Assembly: GCF_000297395.2 (NCBI RefSeq)
Contig: NZ_HF570108.1
Span: 460,838-524,837, forward strand
Reading direction: 5' to 3'
DNA from: Micromonospora lupini str. Lupac 08
Lineage (GTDB): Bacteria; Actinomycetota; Actinomycetes; Mycobacteriales; Micromonosporaceae
DNA length: 64,000 nt
The notes under the pieces are model-generated. The model had not been told where the DNA came from, did no database searches, and saw only the letters and a list, made by a program, of their open reading frames with translations. Numbering within the stretch: the stretch's first letter is position 1; each line of letters begins with the position of its first letter. The position numbers and the translations under genes are program-made. Shown here in pieces: positions 25,351 to 32,682 of the stretch.

Positions 25351-25716
25351 GTGCGGATCAGTGAACTGGCACGGCAGGCCGGCACCACCCCACGCGCCCT
25401 GCGCTACTACGAGGAGCAGGGCCTGTTGCGACCGGCCCGTCTCGCGAGCGGGTACCGCCACTACGAGCCGCAGGCGCTGGGCACCGTGCGGCACATCCAA
25501 CTGCTGCTGTCCGCGGGCTTGAACACCGCCGCGATCGCCGAGATCCTTCCCTGCATCCCCGACGACGTGACCGTGTTGGCCCCCACCTGCCCCGAACTCC
25601 TCGACGCTCTGGCGGTGGAGCGCAACCGGATCACGACGTCCATCGACCGGCTCGCCGCCGCTCGTGCCGTCCTGGACCGCCTCATTCAGGCGGGCTCCGC
25701 CCGCGACCAGCCCTGA
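25351..25716 (+). CDS. MerR-family transcriptional regulator
   Basis: A 121-aa regulator. The winged helix-turn-helix fills residues 1-70 with the family signature MRISELARQAGTTPRALRYYEEQGLL and RLASGYRHYEPQAL. A dimerisation helix covers residues about 78-115. The short C-terminus has two cysteines (ILPCIPDD and APTCPELL) but no metal-binding cluster typical of CueR or SoxR, so a small organic effector is more likely. The start codon is the GTG at 25351. It is divergent from the reductase whose promoter holds the MerR-type dyad. Confidence 0.88.
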   Translation: MRISELARQAGTTPRALRYYEEQGLLRPARLASGYRHYEPQALGTVRHIQLLLSAGLNTAAIAEILPCIPDDVTVLAPTCPELLDALAVERNRITTSIDRLAAARAVLDRLIQAGSARDQP

Positions 25717-25743
25717 GCACCGTCCGGCCTGCGTAGGGGCGGT

Positions 25744-26832
25744 TCAGCTCGCGGCGACGTGCGCAGCAGGCGAAGCGCGGCGCAGCCGCCACCACGCGCC
25801 GCCGACCAGGGCCACGGTGACGACGCTTACCGCGATGTCGCCGGCCCGGGCCGCCGCCGGGCTCGCCGGGGAGTACGGCGGCACCAGGTACGCGAACGCG
25901 GCGGCGCTGACCACGCTCGCCGAGCCGGCGGCGAGCAAGTGCCGCTGCCCCCAACCGTCGCGCGACGACAGGTACGCGATCAACCCTCCGACAGCGGCGG
26001 CGAGGGCCAGCGCGATCGCCACCCCCGCCCAGCCGGGCGTCAGGTCGGTGCCGAAGCGGGCGAGGATGATCAGCAGAGCCGCCCAGAGTGGGTGCGGCGC
26101 CCGACGGGCGCGCCGGGTCCGTCCGGCGCTCGACGGATCGGTGGGGCGCGGCCGCGGGTGTCGCCAGCGGGGCAGCAGGGCGACGCCGACGAGGACGAGG
26201 ATCACCGTGCCGGCGAAGGCGAGCTGGAGCGGGCTGGCCAGGAAGTTCTTCCGACCCTCGGGGGAGGTGAAGACCAGCAGACTGCCGAGCAGGTAGACCA
26301 CGGCGACCACCGCCAAGCCGGGCCGCCCCAGCCACGGCCGAAGCCGCCGCCTCTCCCCGAGGAACGACTCGACGAAGACGATCGGCGCACAGACGGTCAG
26401 CAGGATGTGGTTGCCCACGTAGTCGAACGCCTGCCGGAGGCTGAACCCGAGCCCCGGCACCAGCGACGCCTCGGCGGCGGCCCGGGTGTCGGCGTACTGC
26501 GTGTCGTCGAGGTAGCCGGGGTTGAACAGCGACTGGTCCACCAGGCCGGCCTGGAGCACACCGAACGCGGCGGCGAGCAGCACGATCGTCGGCCAGCCCG
26601 CGCCGAGGCGTCGGGCGGTCTCCCGGATCAGGATCGCCGCTCCGCCGTACATCGGAGCGAGGCCGATCACCACCGGGAGGAAGCCGTCGATGGCGAAGCC
26701 ACCCCACGAGCACTCGGCCGCCCACGGCGCGATCAGCAGCAACGCCAGCACCGGCAGGAGTCGCCGGCGCAGGGGCAGACGGTCAGGGGTGGCAGGGCGT
26801 TCAACGGTGGCGGGATCGGGTCCGGTCGGCAT
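25744..26832 (-). CDS. Polytopic membrane protein of unknown function
   Basis: A 362-aa integral membrane protein with about nine or ten predicted helices, for example LLPVLALLLIAPWAAE near residue 27, PTIVLLAAAFGVLQAGLV near 80 and LAVVAVVYLLGSLLVF near 175. A basic loop rich in Arg and Pro sits near residues 225-245. No transporter or enzyme motif is apparent; the topology somewhat recalls CPBP-like or acyltransferase-like membrane proteins, without their catalytic residues. The ATG at 26832 follows GAGGAG. Not evidently part of an operon. Confidence 0.78.
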   Translation of the reverse strand: MPTGPDPATVERPATPDRLPLRRRLLPVLALLLIAPWAAECSWGGFAIDGFLPVVIGLAPMYGGAAILIRETARRLGAGWPTIVLLAAAFGVLQAGLVDQSLFNPGYLDDTQYADTRAAAEASLVPGLGFSLRQAFDYVGNHILLTVCAPIVFVESFLGERRRLRPWLGRPGLAVVAVVYLLGSLLVFTSPEGRKNFLASPLQLAFAGTVILVLVGVALLPRWRHPRPRPTDPSSAGRTRRARRAPHPLWAALLIILARFGTDLTPGWAGVAIALALAAAVGGLIAYLSSRDGWGQRHLLAAGSASVVSAAAFAYLVPPYSPASPAAARAGDIAVSVVTVALVGGAWWRLRRASPAAHVAAS

Positions 26833-26977
26833 GGGGGCTCCTCGGCGGCGTCGCGGGGGGTCACCGGTCACCGTGCGCGGGCCATCCGGCCACCCGATAC
26901 GGCCATCGGCCGACGAGGCGTACGACCAAAGTCGTTGCGTAGGGTGGTGGCGACGTCGTCACCCGGGGAGCACGCAG

Positions 26978-27730
26978 ATGCAGTCACACGCCACGGCCGA
27001 CCTCACGGTCCCACCCGCCGCCGCCGAGAGCCCACTGCTCAGCTACCGCGACGAGGCGACCGGCGAACGCGTCGACCTGACCGCACAGCAGGTGGGCGTC
27101 TGGGCGGCGCGCAGCGCGAGCCTCCTGCGGGACGGCTGCGGTCTCGGCCCCGGCAGCCGCGTAGCGGTCCTGCTGCCGCCGCACTGGCGTACCGCAGCGG
27201 TGTTGATGGGCGCCTGGGCCTGCGGCCTGGCGGTGTCGTTCCGGCCGCGCGCCACGGCGGGCCTGGCGGTGCTGGAGCCCGGCGGCGACCGGCCGTTCGA
27301 CGCGGTCTTCGTCACTCCCGAGCGGCAGGACGACTGGCTGGAGGACGTGCCGGACGCCCCGCACCGCTACCTCGTCGGCACCGGGCCGGGGCGGCTGGCC
27401 GACGTGCCGCTGGGCTGGCTGGACTGGTCCGCCGAGGTGCTCCGCCACTCCGACGTGACGCCCGACCACACGGCCATCCACCCGTCGGATCCCGCGACCG
27501 CGGACGGCACGACCTACGGTCAGTGGGGTGCGCTCGCGCGGGAGTTCGCGACGATGCTTGACCTGCGCGCCGGTGACCGGCTGCTCGTCGACGCCGCCGA
27601 GACCGAACAGCCGCTGAAGTGGTTGCTCGCACCGCTGTCGGCGGGCGCGTCAGTGGTCATCACTGCCAACCTCGACCCGGCGCGACGGGACGCGATCATC
27701 GCCGCCGAGCGGGTGACCCGGGTCCTCTGA
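26978..27730 (+). CDS. TIGR03089 family protein (truncated AMP-binding-like)
   Basis: A 250-aa protein matching the actinobacterial TIGR03089 family, which resembles the N-terminal portion of acyl-adenylating enzymes (ERVDLTAQQVGVWAARSASLLRDGCGLGPGSRVAVLLPPHWRTA). The ATP P-loop TSGTTG and the C-terminal lid domain of real adenylating enzymes are absent, so catalysis in the ordinary way is unlikely and a regulatory or binding role is possible. The ATG at 26978 has GGGGAG upstream. Its neighbours give no functional clue. Confidence 0.8.
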   Translation: MQSHATADLTVPPAAAESPLLSYRDEATGERVDLTAQQVGVWAARSASLLRDGCGLGPGSRVAVLLPPHWRTAAVLMGAWACGLAVSFRPRATAGLAVLEPGGDRPFDAVFVTPERQDDWLEDVPDAPHRYLVGTGPGRLADVPLGWLDWSAEVLRHSDVTPDHTAIHPSDPATADGTTYGQWGALAREFATMLDLRAGDRLLVDAAETEQPLKWLLAPLSAGASVVITANLDPARRDAIIAAERVTRVL

Positions 27731-27812
27731 GCCAGGTGCCGCTCCGGGGCCGAGCAGCGCACGCGCCGCGCCCCGCGCCACGTCGTGAGGTTTCCGGCTA
27801 CCGGCGTGCGCC

Positions 27813-27840
27813 CGGCCCGGGATCGGATGATCCCGGGCCG
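27813..27840. terminator. Bidirectional terminator-like hairpin
   Basis: Perfect 12-bp stem CGGCCCGGGATC (27813-27824) / GATCCCGGGCCG (27829-27840) with a GGAT loop, 82 nt after the TIGR03089 stop and 14 nt before the stop of the convergent AhpD-like gene. Confidence 0.75.
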
Positions 27841-27854
27841 GGTCCGATGCCGAT

Positions 27855-28340
27855 TCAGCCGAACGCGGCGGCCAACGTGCCGACCTCGTAGGAGCCGCCC
27901 TTCTGGTGCAGGATCACGGCGAGCCGGTTGGCCGCATTGATCAGGGCGACCAGCGCGACAAGCGCGGCGACCTGGTCGTCGTCGTAGTGCTTGCGCACCT
28001 GAGCCCAGGTCTCGTCGGACACGCCCTGGTAGGCGTCGGCGAGCCGGGTGCCCTCCTCGGCGAGCGCGAGCGCGGCCTGCTCGGCCTCCGTGAAAACGGT
28101 GGACTCGCGCCAGGCGGCGACCAGGCTGAGTCGAACCGCACTCTCGCCGGCCGCCACGGCCTCCTTGGCGTGCGTGTCGATGCACCAGCCGCAGCCGTTG
28201 ATCTGGCTCGCGCGCAGCGACACCAGCTCCTGCGTGGACTTCGGCAGCGGCGACTGCTGCAGCACCATGCCGACGTTCGCGAACCGCTTGAAGAACTTCA
28301 TGGCGAACTCGTTCTCGAACATGTTGAACCGGGCGTCCAT
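27855..28340 (-). CDS. Carboxymuconolactone decarboxylase/AhpD-like protein
   Basis: A 161-aa helical protein of the AhpD-like superfamily. The redox motif GCGWCIDTHAKEA near residue 50 provides the CxxC and the His seen in alkylhydroperoxidase-type members, and the preceding LVSLRASQINGC is typical. Such proteins reduce peroxides or act in oxidative stress. The ATG at 28340 follows AAGGACGG. The gene is divergent from an ECF41-type sigma factor and carries a matching promoter at 28382-28408, consistent with the known ECF41-COE (carboxymuconolactone decarboxylase, oxidoreductase, epimerase) partnership. Confidence 0.88.
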   Translation of the reverse strand: MDARFNMFENEFAMKFFKRFANVGMVLQQSPLPKSTQELVSLRASQINGCGWCIDTHAKEAVAAGESAVRLSLVAAWRESTVFTEAEQAALALAEEGTRLADAYQGVSDETWAQVRKHYDDDQVAALVALVALINAANRLAVILHQKGGSYEVGTLAAAFG

Positions 28341-28381
28341 GGTTCCGTCCTTAGCTGTGGTGTTCGATCGGACGAACATGA

Positions 28382-28408
28382 GATGCCGGCGAGCACAGCC
28401 CTGTGACG
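28382..28408 (-). promoter_or_regulatory. Candidate ECF41 promoter for the AhpD-like gene
   Basis: Minus-strand CGTCACA (28408-28402), a 16-nt spacer and CATC (28385-28382), 41 nt before the ATG. The published ECF41 consensus is TGTCACA with CGTC after 16 nt, so each element differs at one position. A twin element points the other way at 28444. Confidence 0.6.
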
Positions 28409-28443
28409 GTCGGGCAGGGTGACGACCGCCACGGGCCGGAAGG

Positions 28444-28470
28444 TGTCACAGAACGGCCGGCTCCGGCATC
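28444..28470 (+). promoter_or_regulatory. Candidate ECF41 autoregulatory promoter
   Basis: TGTCACA (28444-28450), a 16-nt spacer and CATC (28467-28470), 38 nt before the sigma factor GTG. The -35 is identical to the ECF41 consensus and the -10 has one mismatch (CATC for CGTC). Confidence 0.6.
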
Positions 28471-28508
28471 TGGTGGGTGACGCAGTCGACAGCGAACAGG
28501 AGTTCACC

Positions 28509-29423
28509 GTGGTGGACATGCCGCAGACCGCAGCCGACGACCGGCCGGACCGGGCCACCAAGGCTTTCCTCGCCCACCGCAACCTGCTCTTCACCGTCGC
28601 GTACGAGATGCTCGGCTCGGCCGCCGACGCGGAGGACGTACTCCAGGACACCTGGCTGCGGTGGGCGGGCGTCGACCTGGACGCAGTCCACGACCAGCGC
28701 GCCTACCTGGTCCGCATCACCACCCGCCAGGCGCTCACGCGGCTGCGGACGCTCGGTCGCCGCAAGGAGTCCTACGTCGGATCGTGGCTGCCCGAGCCGC
28801 TGCTCACCGCGCCCGACGTGGCCGAGGACGTCGCGCTGGCCGACAGCGTCTCGATGGCCGTGCTGCTGGTGCTGGAGACGCTCGCGCCGACCGAACGGGC
28901 GGTGTTCGTGCTGCGCGAGGTGTTCGACCTCGAGTACGACGAGATCGCCGAAGCCGTCGACAAGAGCCCCGCTGCCGTCCGCCAGATCGCGCACCGTGCC
29001 CGGGCACACGTCTCGGCCCGCAGGCCCCGTCAGGTCGTCTCCCCGGCGGAGGCCCGGCGCGCGCTCGACGCGTTCCAGCGGGCGGTCGACATGGGCGATC
29101 TGCAGGGCCTGCTCGACATCCTCGCGCCGGATGTGGTGTTTCTCGGCGACGGTGGCGGGATCAAGCAGGCCGTCCCGCGGCCCATCCTCGGTGCCGACAA
29201 GGTTGCCCGCGCGCTGGCCTCTGGTTGGGGCAAGGTCGCGGGCAGCACGTCGTGGCGGCCGGCGCAGGTCAACGGCTACCCGGCGCTGATCGTCCACCTC
29301 GACGGCGAGCTGGACACCGTCGTGGCCGTGCGCATCGAGGGCGGCCTCATCACGGGGATCTACGCCGTCCGCAATCCGGAGAAGCTGTCCCACATGCAGC
29401 GGGAGAACGTCCTGAGCCGCTGA
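28509..29423 (+). CDS. ECF41-type RNA polymerase sigma factor (SigJ-like)
   Basis: A 304-aa extracytoplasmic-function sigma factor. Region 2 (about residues 15-80) contains FTVAYEMLGSAADAEDVLQDTWLRW; region 4 (about 125-180) contains LAPTERAVFVLREVFDLEYDEIAEAVDKSPAAVRQIAHRARAH. A SnoaL-like C-terminal extension (about 195-304) carries the ECF41 hallmarks DGGG (GDGGGIK) and NPEKL, which modulate activity in place of an anti-sigma factor. The GTG at 28509 has AGGAG six bases upstream; an ATG at 28518 is possible. The divergent AhpD-like gene is its probable target. Confidence 0.92.
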   Translation: MVDMPQTAADDRPDRATKAFLAHRNLLFTVAYEMLGSAADAEDVLQDTWLRWAGVDLDAVHDQRAYLVRITTRQALTRLRTLGRRKESYVGSWLPEPLLTAPDVAEDVALADSVSMAVLLVLETLAPTERAVFVLREVFDLEYDEIAEAVDKSPAAVRQIAHRARAHVSARRPRQVVSPAEARRALDAFQRAVDMGDLQGLLDILAPDVVFLGDGGGIKQAVPRPILGADKVARALASGWGKVAGSTSWRPAQVNGYPALIVHLDGELDTVVAVRIEGGLITGIYAVRNPEKLSHMQRENVLSR

Positions 29424-29573
29424 CGTCGGGCCGTAACAGCGCGCCTCGCGCCCCTGCCGTTACATCCCGCATCAGGGCCGTACGCAGGTCTTTTGCCGGT
29501 GTCGTCGACGTGGTCTCATACCGGAAGACGACGTCATCGACAGCGCACCGCTCCCTCACCGAAAGGTGCACCG

Positions 29574-30524
29574 ATGCCCAGGAGACCTATCTTCCGACTG
29601 GCGGTCCTCACCGCCACCGCCGCCACGTTCCTGGCCTCCGGCGGCGCCTCCGGGGCGCTCGCCACGGCCGCCCCCGCGACCGCCTCCCCGGGTGTCGCGG
29701 CGTGCGACCCGGGCACCGCGGCGCGGGTCGCCGAGGGCGCCACCGCGCAGGAACCGGCGCTGTACTCCAAGAACGAGGCAAACGCCTATGGGGTGATCAA
29801 GGACGCGCCGCGCCTGCCCAACGGCAGCGTCACCATCCCGACGGTCTTCCACATGGTGTCCGACCACCCGCTCACCGCCGCCGAGACGACCAGGTGGAAC
29901 ACCCTGATCGCGGCCCAGATGACGGTGCTCAACGACTCGTACGCGGGCCGTACGGCAGCCGACGCCTCGGACACCCCGTTCCGGTTCTCGCTCGTCGACA
30001 CCACGTTCACGGTGAACAGCGCCTGGTACACGGTCGAGCCGGGCAAGAACGAGCGGGACATGAAGAAGGCGCTCTACACCGGCGACTCCCGCACCCTGAA
30101 CGTGTACGCGGCCAACATCGGCGGCGGCCTGCTCGGCTGGGCGTACTTCCCGAAGGGCTACAACAACGGCCGCGACTACATCGACGGCGTGGTGATGCTC
30201 GACGAGTCCATGCCGGGCGGCACGGCCGGCAAGTACGCCCTCGGTGACACGCTGACGCACGAGGTGGGGCACTGGCTGATGCTGGAGCACACCTTCGCGC
30301 ACGGCTGCTCCGCGTCCGGCGACTTCGTCGCGGACACCCCGCGCGAGGCGGCCCCGCAGTTCGACTGCCCGGTGGGCGCCGACACCTGCACCGCACCCGG
30401 GCTGGACCCGATCCACAACTTCATGGACTACACGCAGGACTCCTGCATGGACATGTTCACCGCGGGTCAGGCGGACCGGATGAGCGACGCCTGGGTGGCG
30501 TTCCGCGCCGGCGGCGCCGGCTGA
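29574..30524 (+). CDS. Secreted zinc metalloprotease (pappalysin/M43-like metzincin)
   Basis: A 316-aa exported protease. The signal peptide covers about residues 1-36 (MPRRPIFRLAVLTATAATFLASG...ATA). The metzincin zinc motif HEVGHWLMLEH is near residues 228-238 and the Met-turn segment NFMDYTQDSCM near 284. Four cysteines around these motifs (HGCSASGDF, QFDCPVGADTC, DSCM) match the disulfides of M43 enzymes. It should cleave proteins outside the cell. The ATG at 29574 follows GAAAGGTG; the upstream in-frame start would put an Arg-rich stretch before the signal peptide. Confidence 0.92.
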   Translation: MPRRPIFRLAVLTATAATFLASGGASGALATAAPATASPGVAACDPGTAARVAEGATAQEPALYSKNEANAYGVIKDAPRLPNGSVTIPTVFHMVSDHPLTAAETTRWNTLIAAQMTVLNDSYAGRTAADASDTPFRFSLVDTTFTVNSAWYTVEPGKNERDMKKALYTGDSRTLNVYAANIGGGLLGWAYFPKGYNNGRDYIDGVVMLDESMPGGTAGKYALGDTLTHEVGHWLMLEHTFAHGCSASGDFVADTPREAAPQFDCPVGADTCTAPGLDPIHNFMDYTQDSCMDMFTAGQADRMSDAWVAFRAGGAG

Positions 30525-30538
30525 CGCAGGGCGTGTCG

Positions 30539-30568
30539 GGGGCTGGCGGGCTGTGCCCCGCCAGCCCC
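30539..30568 (+). terminator. Intrinsic terminator after the metalloprotease
   Basis: Perfect 12-bp stem GGGGCTGGCGGG (30539-30550) / CCCGCCAGCCCC (30557-30568), 15 nt after the stop and followed by TTTCCGTTCC, a short T-rich tail. Confidence 0.8.
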
Positions 30569-30581
30569 TTTCCGTTCCTCC

Positions 30582-30839
30582 TCACCGCCGGTGCAGTCGG
30601 GGCGAGCAGGGCGCGGTGTGGTCGGCGGGCAGGGCACACCGGCCGCCGCCGGGCAGTCGCCGGTCGCAGAAGACCCAGTGGCGTACGCCCTGCTGGTCCT
30701 CGGCCGACACGGTCACCCCGCCCGGCTCGACGCGGGCGCTGAGCCGGGCCAGCACGCGGGCGGCGGTCCGGGCGAGGATCCGGGCCCGGAGCAGGTCGGG
30801 TGCCGTGACCGGCAGGTGGATCACCCAACGCTCGGTCAT
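30582..30839 (-). CDS. Small cysteine-containing actinobacterial protein
   Basis: An 85-aa hypothetical protein. The first 55 residues form a predicted helix and strand (APDLLRARILARTAARVLARLSARVEPGG), and the C-terminus has a Cys/His-rich pattern, CDRR...GRCALPADHTAPC, with three Cys and one His that could bind a metal. Similar small proteins are, from memory, common in Micromonosporaceae next to short GntR regulators, as here. Start ATG at 30839 without an obvious ribosome site, so the start is uncertain. Confidence 0.6.
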   Translation of the reverse strand: MTERWVIHLPVTAPDLLRARILARTAARVLARLSARVEPGGVTVSAEDQQGVRHWVFCDRRLPGGGRCALPADHTAPCSPRLHRR

Positions 30840-31315
30840 CGGTAACGGTGGTTCGCCGACTGGACGCTCTGCCAGGGTTTCTGGCCCGCTGCTGCCATCG
30901 GTGGTTCCTCCTCTCGTCGGCTCACCAGCCGGCGGATCAGGTCGCGCACGGGGGACCGCCCTTCGTCGGGTCGCGTCGAAGTGGAAGGGGCGGCCTCCGC
31001 CGGTTGCGGTCGGCGGAGACCGCCCCACCCTGCGACCGCAGCCTCGATCGGCGGTACGGCAGCAGGGCCGCGCCGGGGGAGCGCGGAGGGTGGGGTCTCG
31101 GCGGCGATGCGAGACCGGTACGAGAGGCGCCAACCGACCGCAGCAGCACCGCATCACCGAGAGCGACGCTACCGATACCTGTCACCTCTGTCAACGCTCT
31201 CTTATCTATCGAATCTGGCTCGCGCTTCCTACCTGCTTCTCCTGCGTCAGTTATTGCCGCTCTTTCACCTGTTGCTCGATACTGGGAGGGCCAACCGACT
31301 GCAAGGGGCCTCCAC
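30840..31315. promoter_or_regulatory. Long divergent regulatory region with an AT-rich segment
   Basis: The 476 nt between the small Cys protein and the GntR gene hold no convincing gene. A strong hairpin lies at 30987-31026. From about 31160 to 31290 the base composition drops to near 50% GC, containing a direct repeat of CTGTCA (CTGTCACCTCTGTCAACG) and pyrimidine-rich tracts. This stretch is the likely promoter/operator of the GntR gene. Confidence 0.45.
30987..31026. terminator. Strong hairpin in the divergent region
   Basis: 16-nt arms GGGGCGGCCTCCGCCG and CGGCGGAGACCGCCCC pair with one mismatch around an 8-nt loop. There is no upstream gene on either strand, so it may belong to an untranslated leader or a small RNA rather than terminate an mRNA. 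Confidence 0.5.
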
Positions 31316-31543
31316 GTGCCGATTCCGCCGACCATGAGTGAGTTGATCGACGATCTGCTGAGGCGGATCGAGGTGGGTGAGTTCCAGCGCGGGTCAAAGA
31401 TCCCGTCCACCCAGCAGTTGTCTGACCACTACGACGTGTCGGTCTCCACGATCCATCGGGCGGTGGCGACGTTGCGGGAGCAGGGTGTGCTGGTCGGCCG
31501 CCCGGGTCGGGGCGTCTTTGTTGCTGAGTCCGCTCGGGGCTGA
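31316..31543 (+). CDS. GntR-type DNA-binding protein lacking an effector domain
   Basis: A 75-aa protein that is only the winged helix-turn-helix of GntR regulators: MSELIDDLLRRIEVGEFQRGSKIPSTQQLSDHYDVSVSTIHRAVATLREQG then the wing LVGRPGRGVFVAE. Full-length GntR family members have about 240 aa, with an effector domain that is missing here; the following DNA is open for no matching domain, so this is a minimal version rather than a frameshift. The GTG at 31316 has AAGGGG at 7 nt; an ATG at 31334 is the alternative. Confidence 0.85.
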   Translation: MPIPPTMSELIDDLLRRIEVGEFQRGSKIPSTQQLSDHYDVSVSTIHRAVATLREQGVLVGRPGRGVFVAESARG

Positions 31544-32136
31544 ACAGCCCGTGGTTGCCAAATGGGGAAGCGCCTCAAGGCGGGCCCTGAACGGGCCGCA
31601 CGCGCCGCCGCCTGGGCGCGCGTCCGACGCTCCGCTGTCGCTCCACGCCGGTCACGCAAGGCGCCCGCCGGCTGGCGCGGAAAGCGGGGAGCCCGGGGCC
31701 CGCCGACGGTAGCGGCGAAGGTGGTTGGAGTTCGTGGGCCGGCAGCCGGCCGGGGGCGCGGCGGCCGTGGCACTGCCGCGCCGTGGGGCAAGTCTCCGCC
31801 GGCCGGGGTGGGGAGGCGGCGCGAAGGATCGCGAAGGATGCGGGCCCGACCTCAAGGGTGCTTCGCATCGCTGCGCGACGGCCCTGTGGGCCGCCCTTGA
31901 CCTCGGAGCCTCTGCGACCCCTCGGGCCGGCGTTGCCGGCAGGCGGGGGCCTGCCCGGGATGCACGCGCCGCCTCCCCACCCCGGCCTCGTCGCGCTTAT
32001 CGCCCGTCAACTTCGAGTTGACTCAGGCCTTAAGAAACGATCCAACCCTAGACTCTGCTCGCCGAACGCTAATCGCAGTGTGGCTAGCGGAAGGGACGGG
32101 CGCTGAATTTGGCGCTCGTCGTCGTGGTTGCCCATT
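31544..32136. other. Noncoding stretch bordering the low-GC island
   Basis: No frame here has protein-like composition. It is very GC-rich up to about 32000, with nested inverted repeats such as TCAAGGG...CCCTTGA enclosing GGCCCTGTGGGCC (31852-31900). A perfect dyad GTCAACT-TCG-AGTTGAC lies at 32006-32022, after which GC content falls sharply into the island. No tRNA or integrase target was recognised. Confidence 0.5.
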
Positions 32137-32649
32137 CTAAAGGTTCGCTATGACAGCGCCAGTCAAAATTAACCCTGCGATCGCGACGATTCCGTGAAGG
32201 GTGACCCACAGTCCGTATAGAGGGATTCTAATCAAACGAGGGAATGCGGCCGCCTGGTTCGTATAAACCGCAGCTTGCATGGCTTCCAAGTCCAACGCCG
32301 CGAAGCGCTCGTTGAGCCGTTGCCGCAATGCCGCCGCCTCGGCGAGGTGGAAGCGAAATCGTTCGTAGTACTTTGCTGAAAGAACGCCGCCGTACGCACC
32401 CAGTACCGTCACCGTAATCGCGGCAGGCAGCATCACTGGCTTCAGGCCCTTGCTTGCGATCAAACCGAGGAGGGCTGAGACGACAACGATGATTATGTTG
32501 GTTGTTGCGGTCCTTTGATTCTCCGATTGACGTATCTGCTCCCACCGGCTTAGCCACATTTGTAGTATTACGTCCACTTCGTCTGCCACCTTGAAGCTCC
32601 TTGCTCTGCGCGCCTCGATCGCCTCCTCGACATCTACACTAGGATGCAT
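32137..32649 (-). CDS. Three-helix membrane protein, SLATT-like topology
   Basis: A 170-aa protein whose family I cannot name with certainty. A charged N-terminus (1-45) with RWEQIRQSENQRT precedes two close membrane helices (about residues 50-68 and 72-92), then a long amphipathic helix YYERFRFHLAEAAALRQRLNERF (about 94-116) and a C-terminal helix (about 147-169). Two close TMs followed by a cytoplasmic helix resemble SLATT-type proteins, proposed pore-forming effectors in bacterial conflict systems. The codon use and low GC differ from the surroundings. It is divergent from the DUF4062 gene with 33 bp between starts, so the two probably share a promoter region. Confidence 0.7.
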   Translation of the reverse strand: MHPSVDVEEAIEARRARSFKVADEVDVILQMWLSRWEQIRQSENQRTATTNIIIVVVSALLGLIASKGLKPVMLPAAITVTVLGAYGGVLSAKYYERFRFHLAEAAALRQRLNERFAALDLEAMQAAVYTNQAAAFPRLIRIPLYGLWVTLHGIVAIAGLILTGAVIANL

Positions 32650-32682
32650 GTCGATGGCAAGATCAGGCTCTGAGATCGTACG

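Noticed and set aside
31562..31900. 112-codon + strand frame after the GntR gene
   Set aside because: Arg/Gly/Ala-rich sequence typical of noncoding GC-rich DNA; no start signal.
31544..32136. tRNA or attachment site at the island border
   Set aside because: No cloverleaf, TTCGA arm or duplicated end found, and no integrase in the window.
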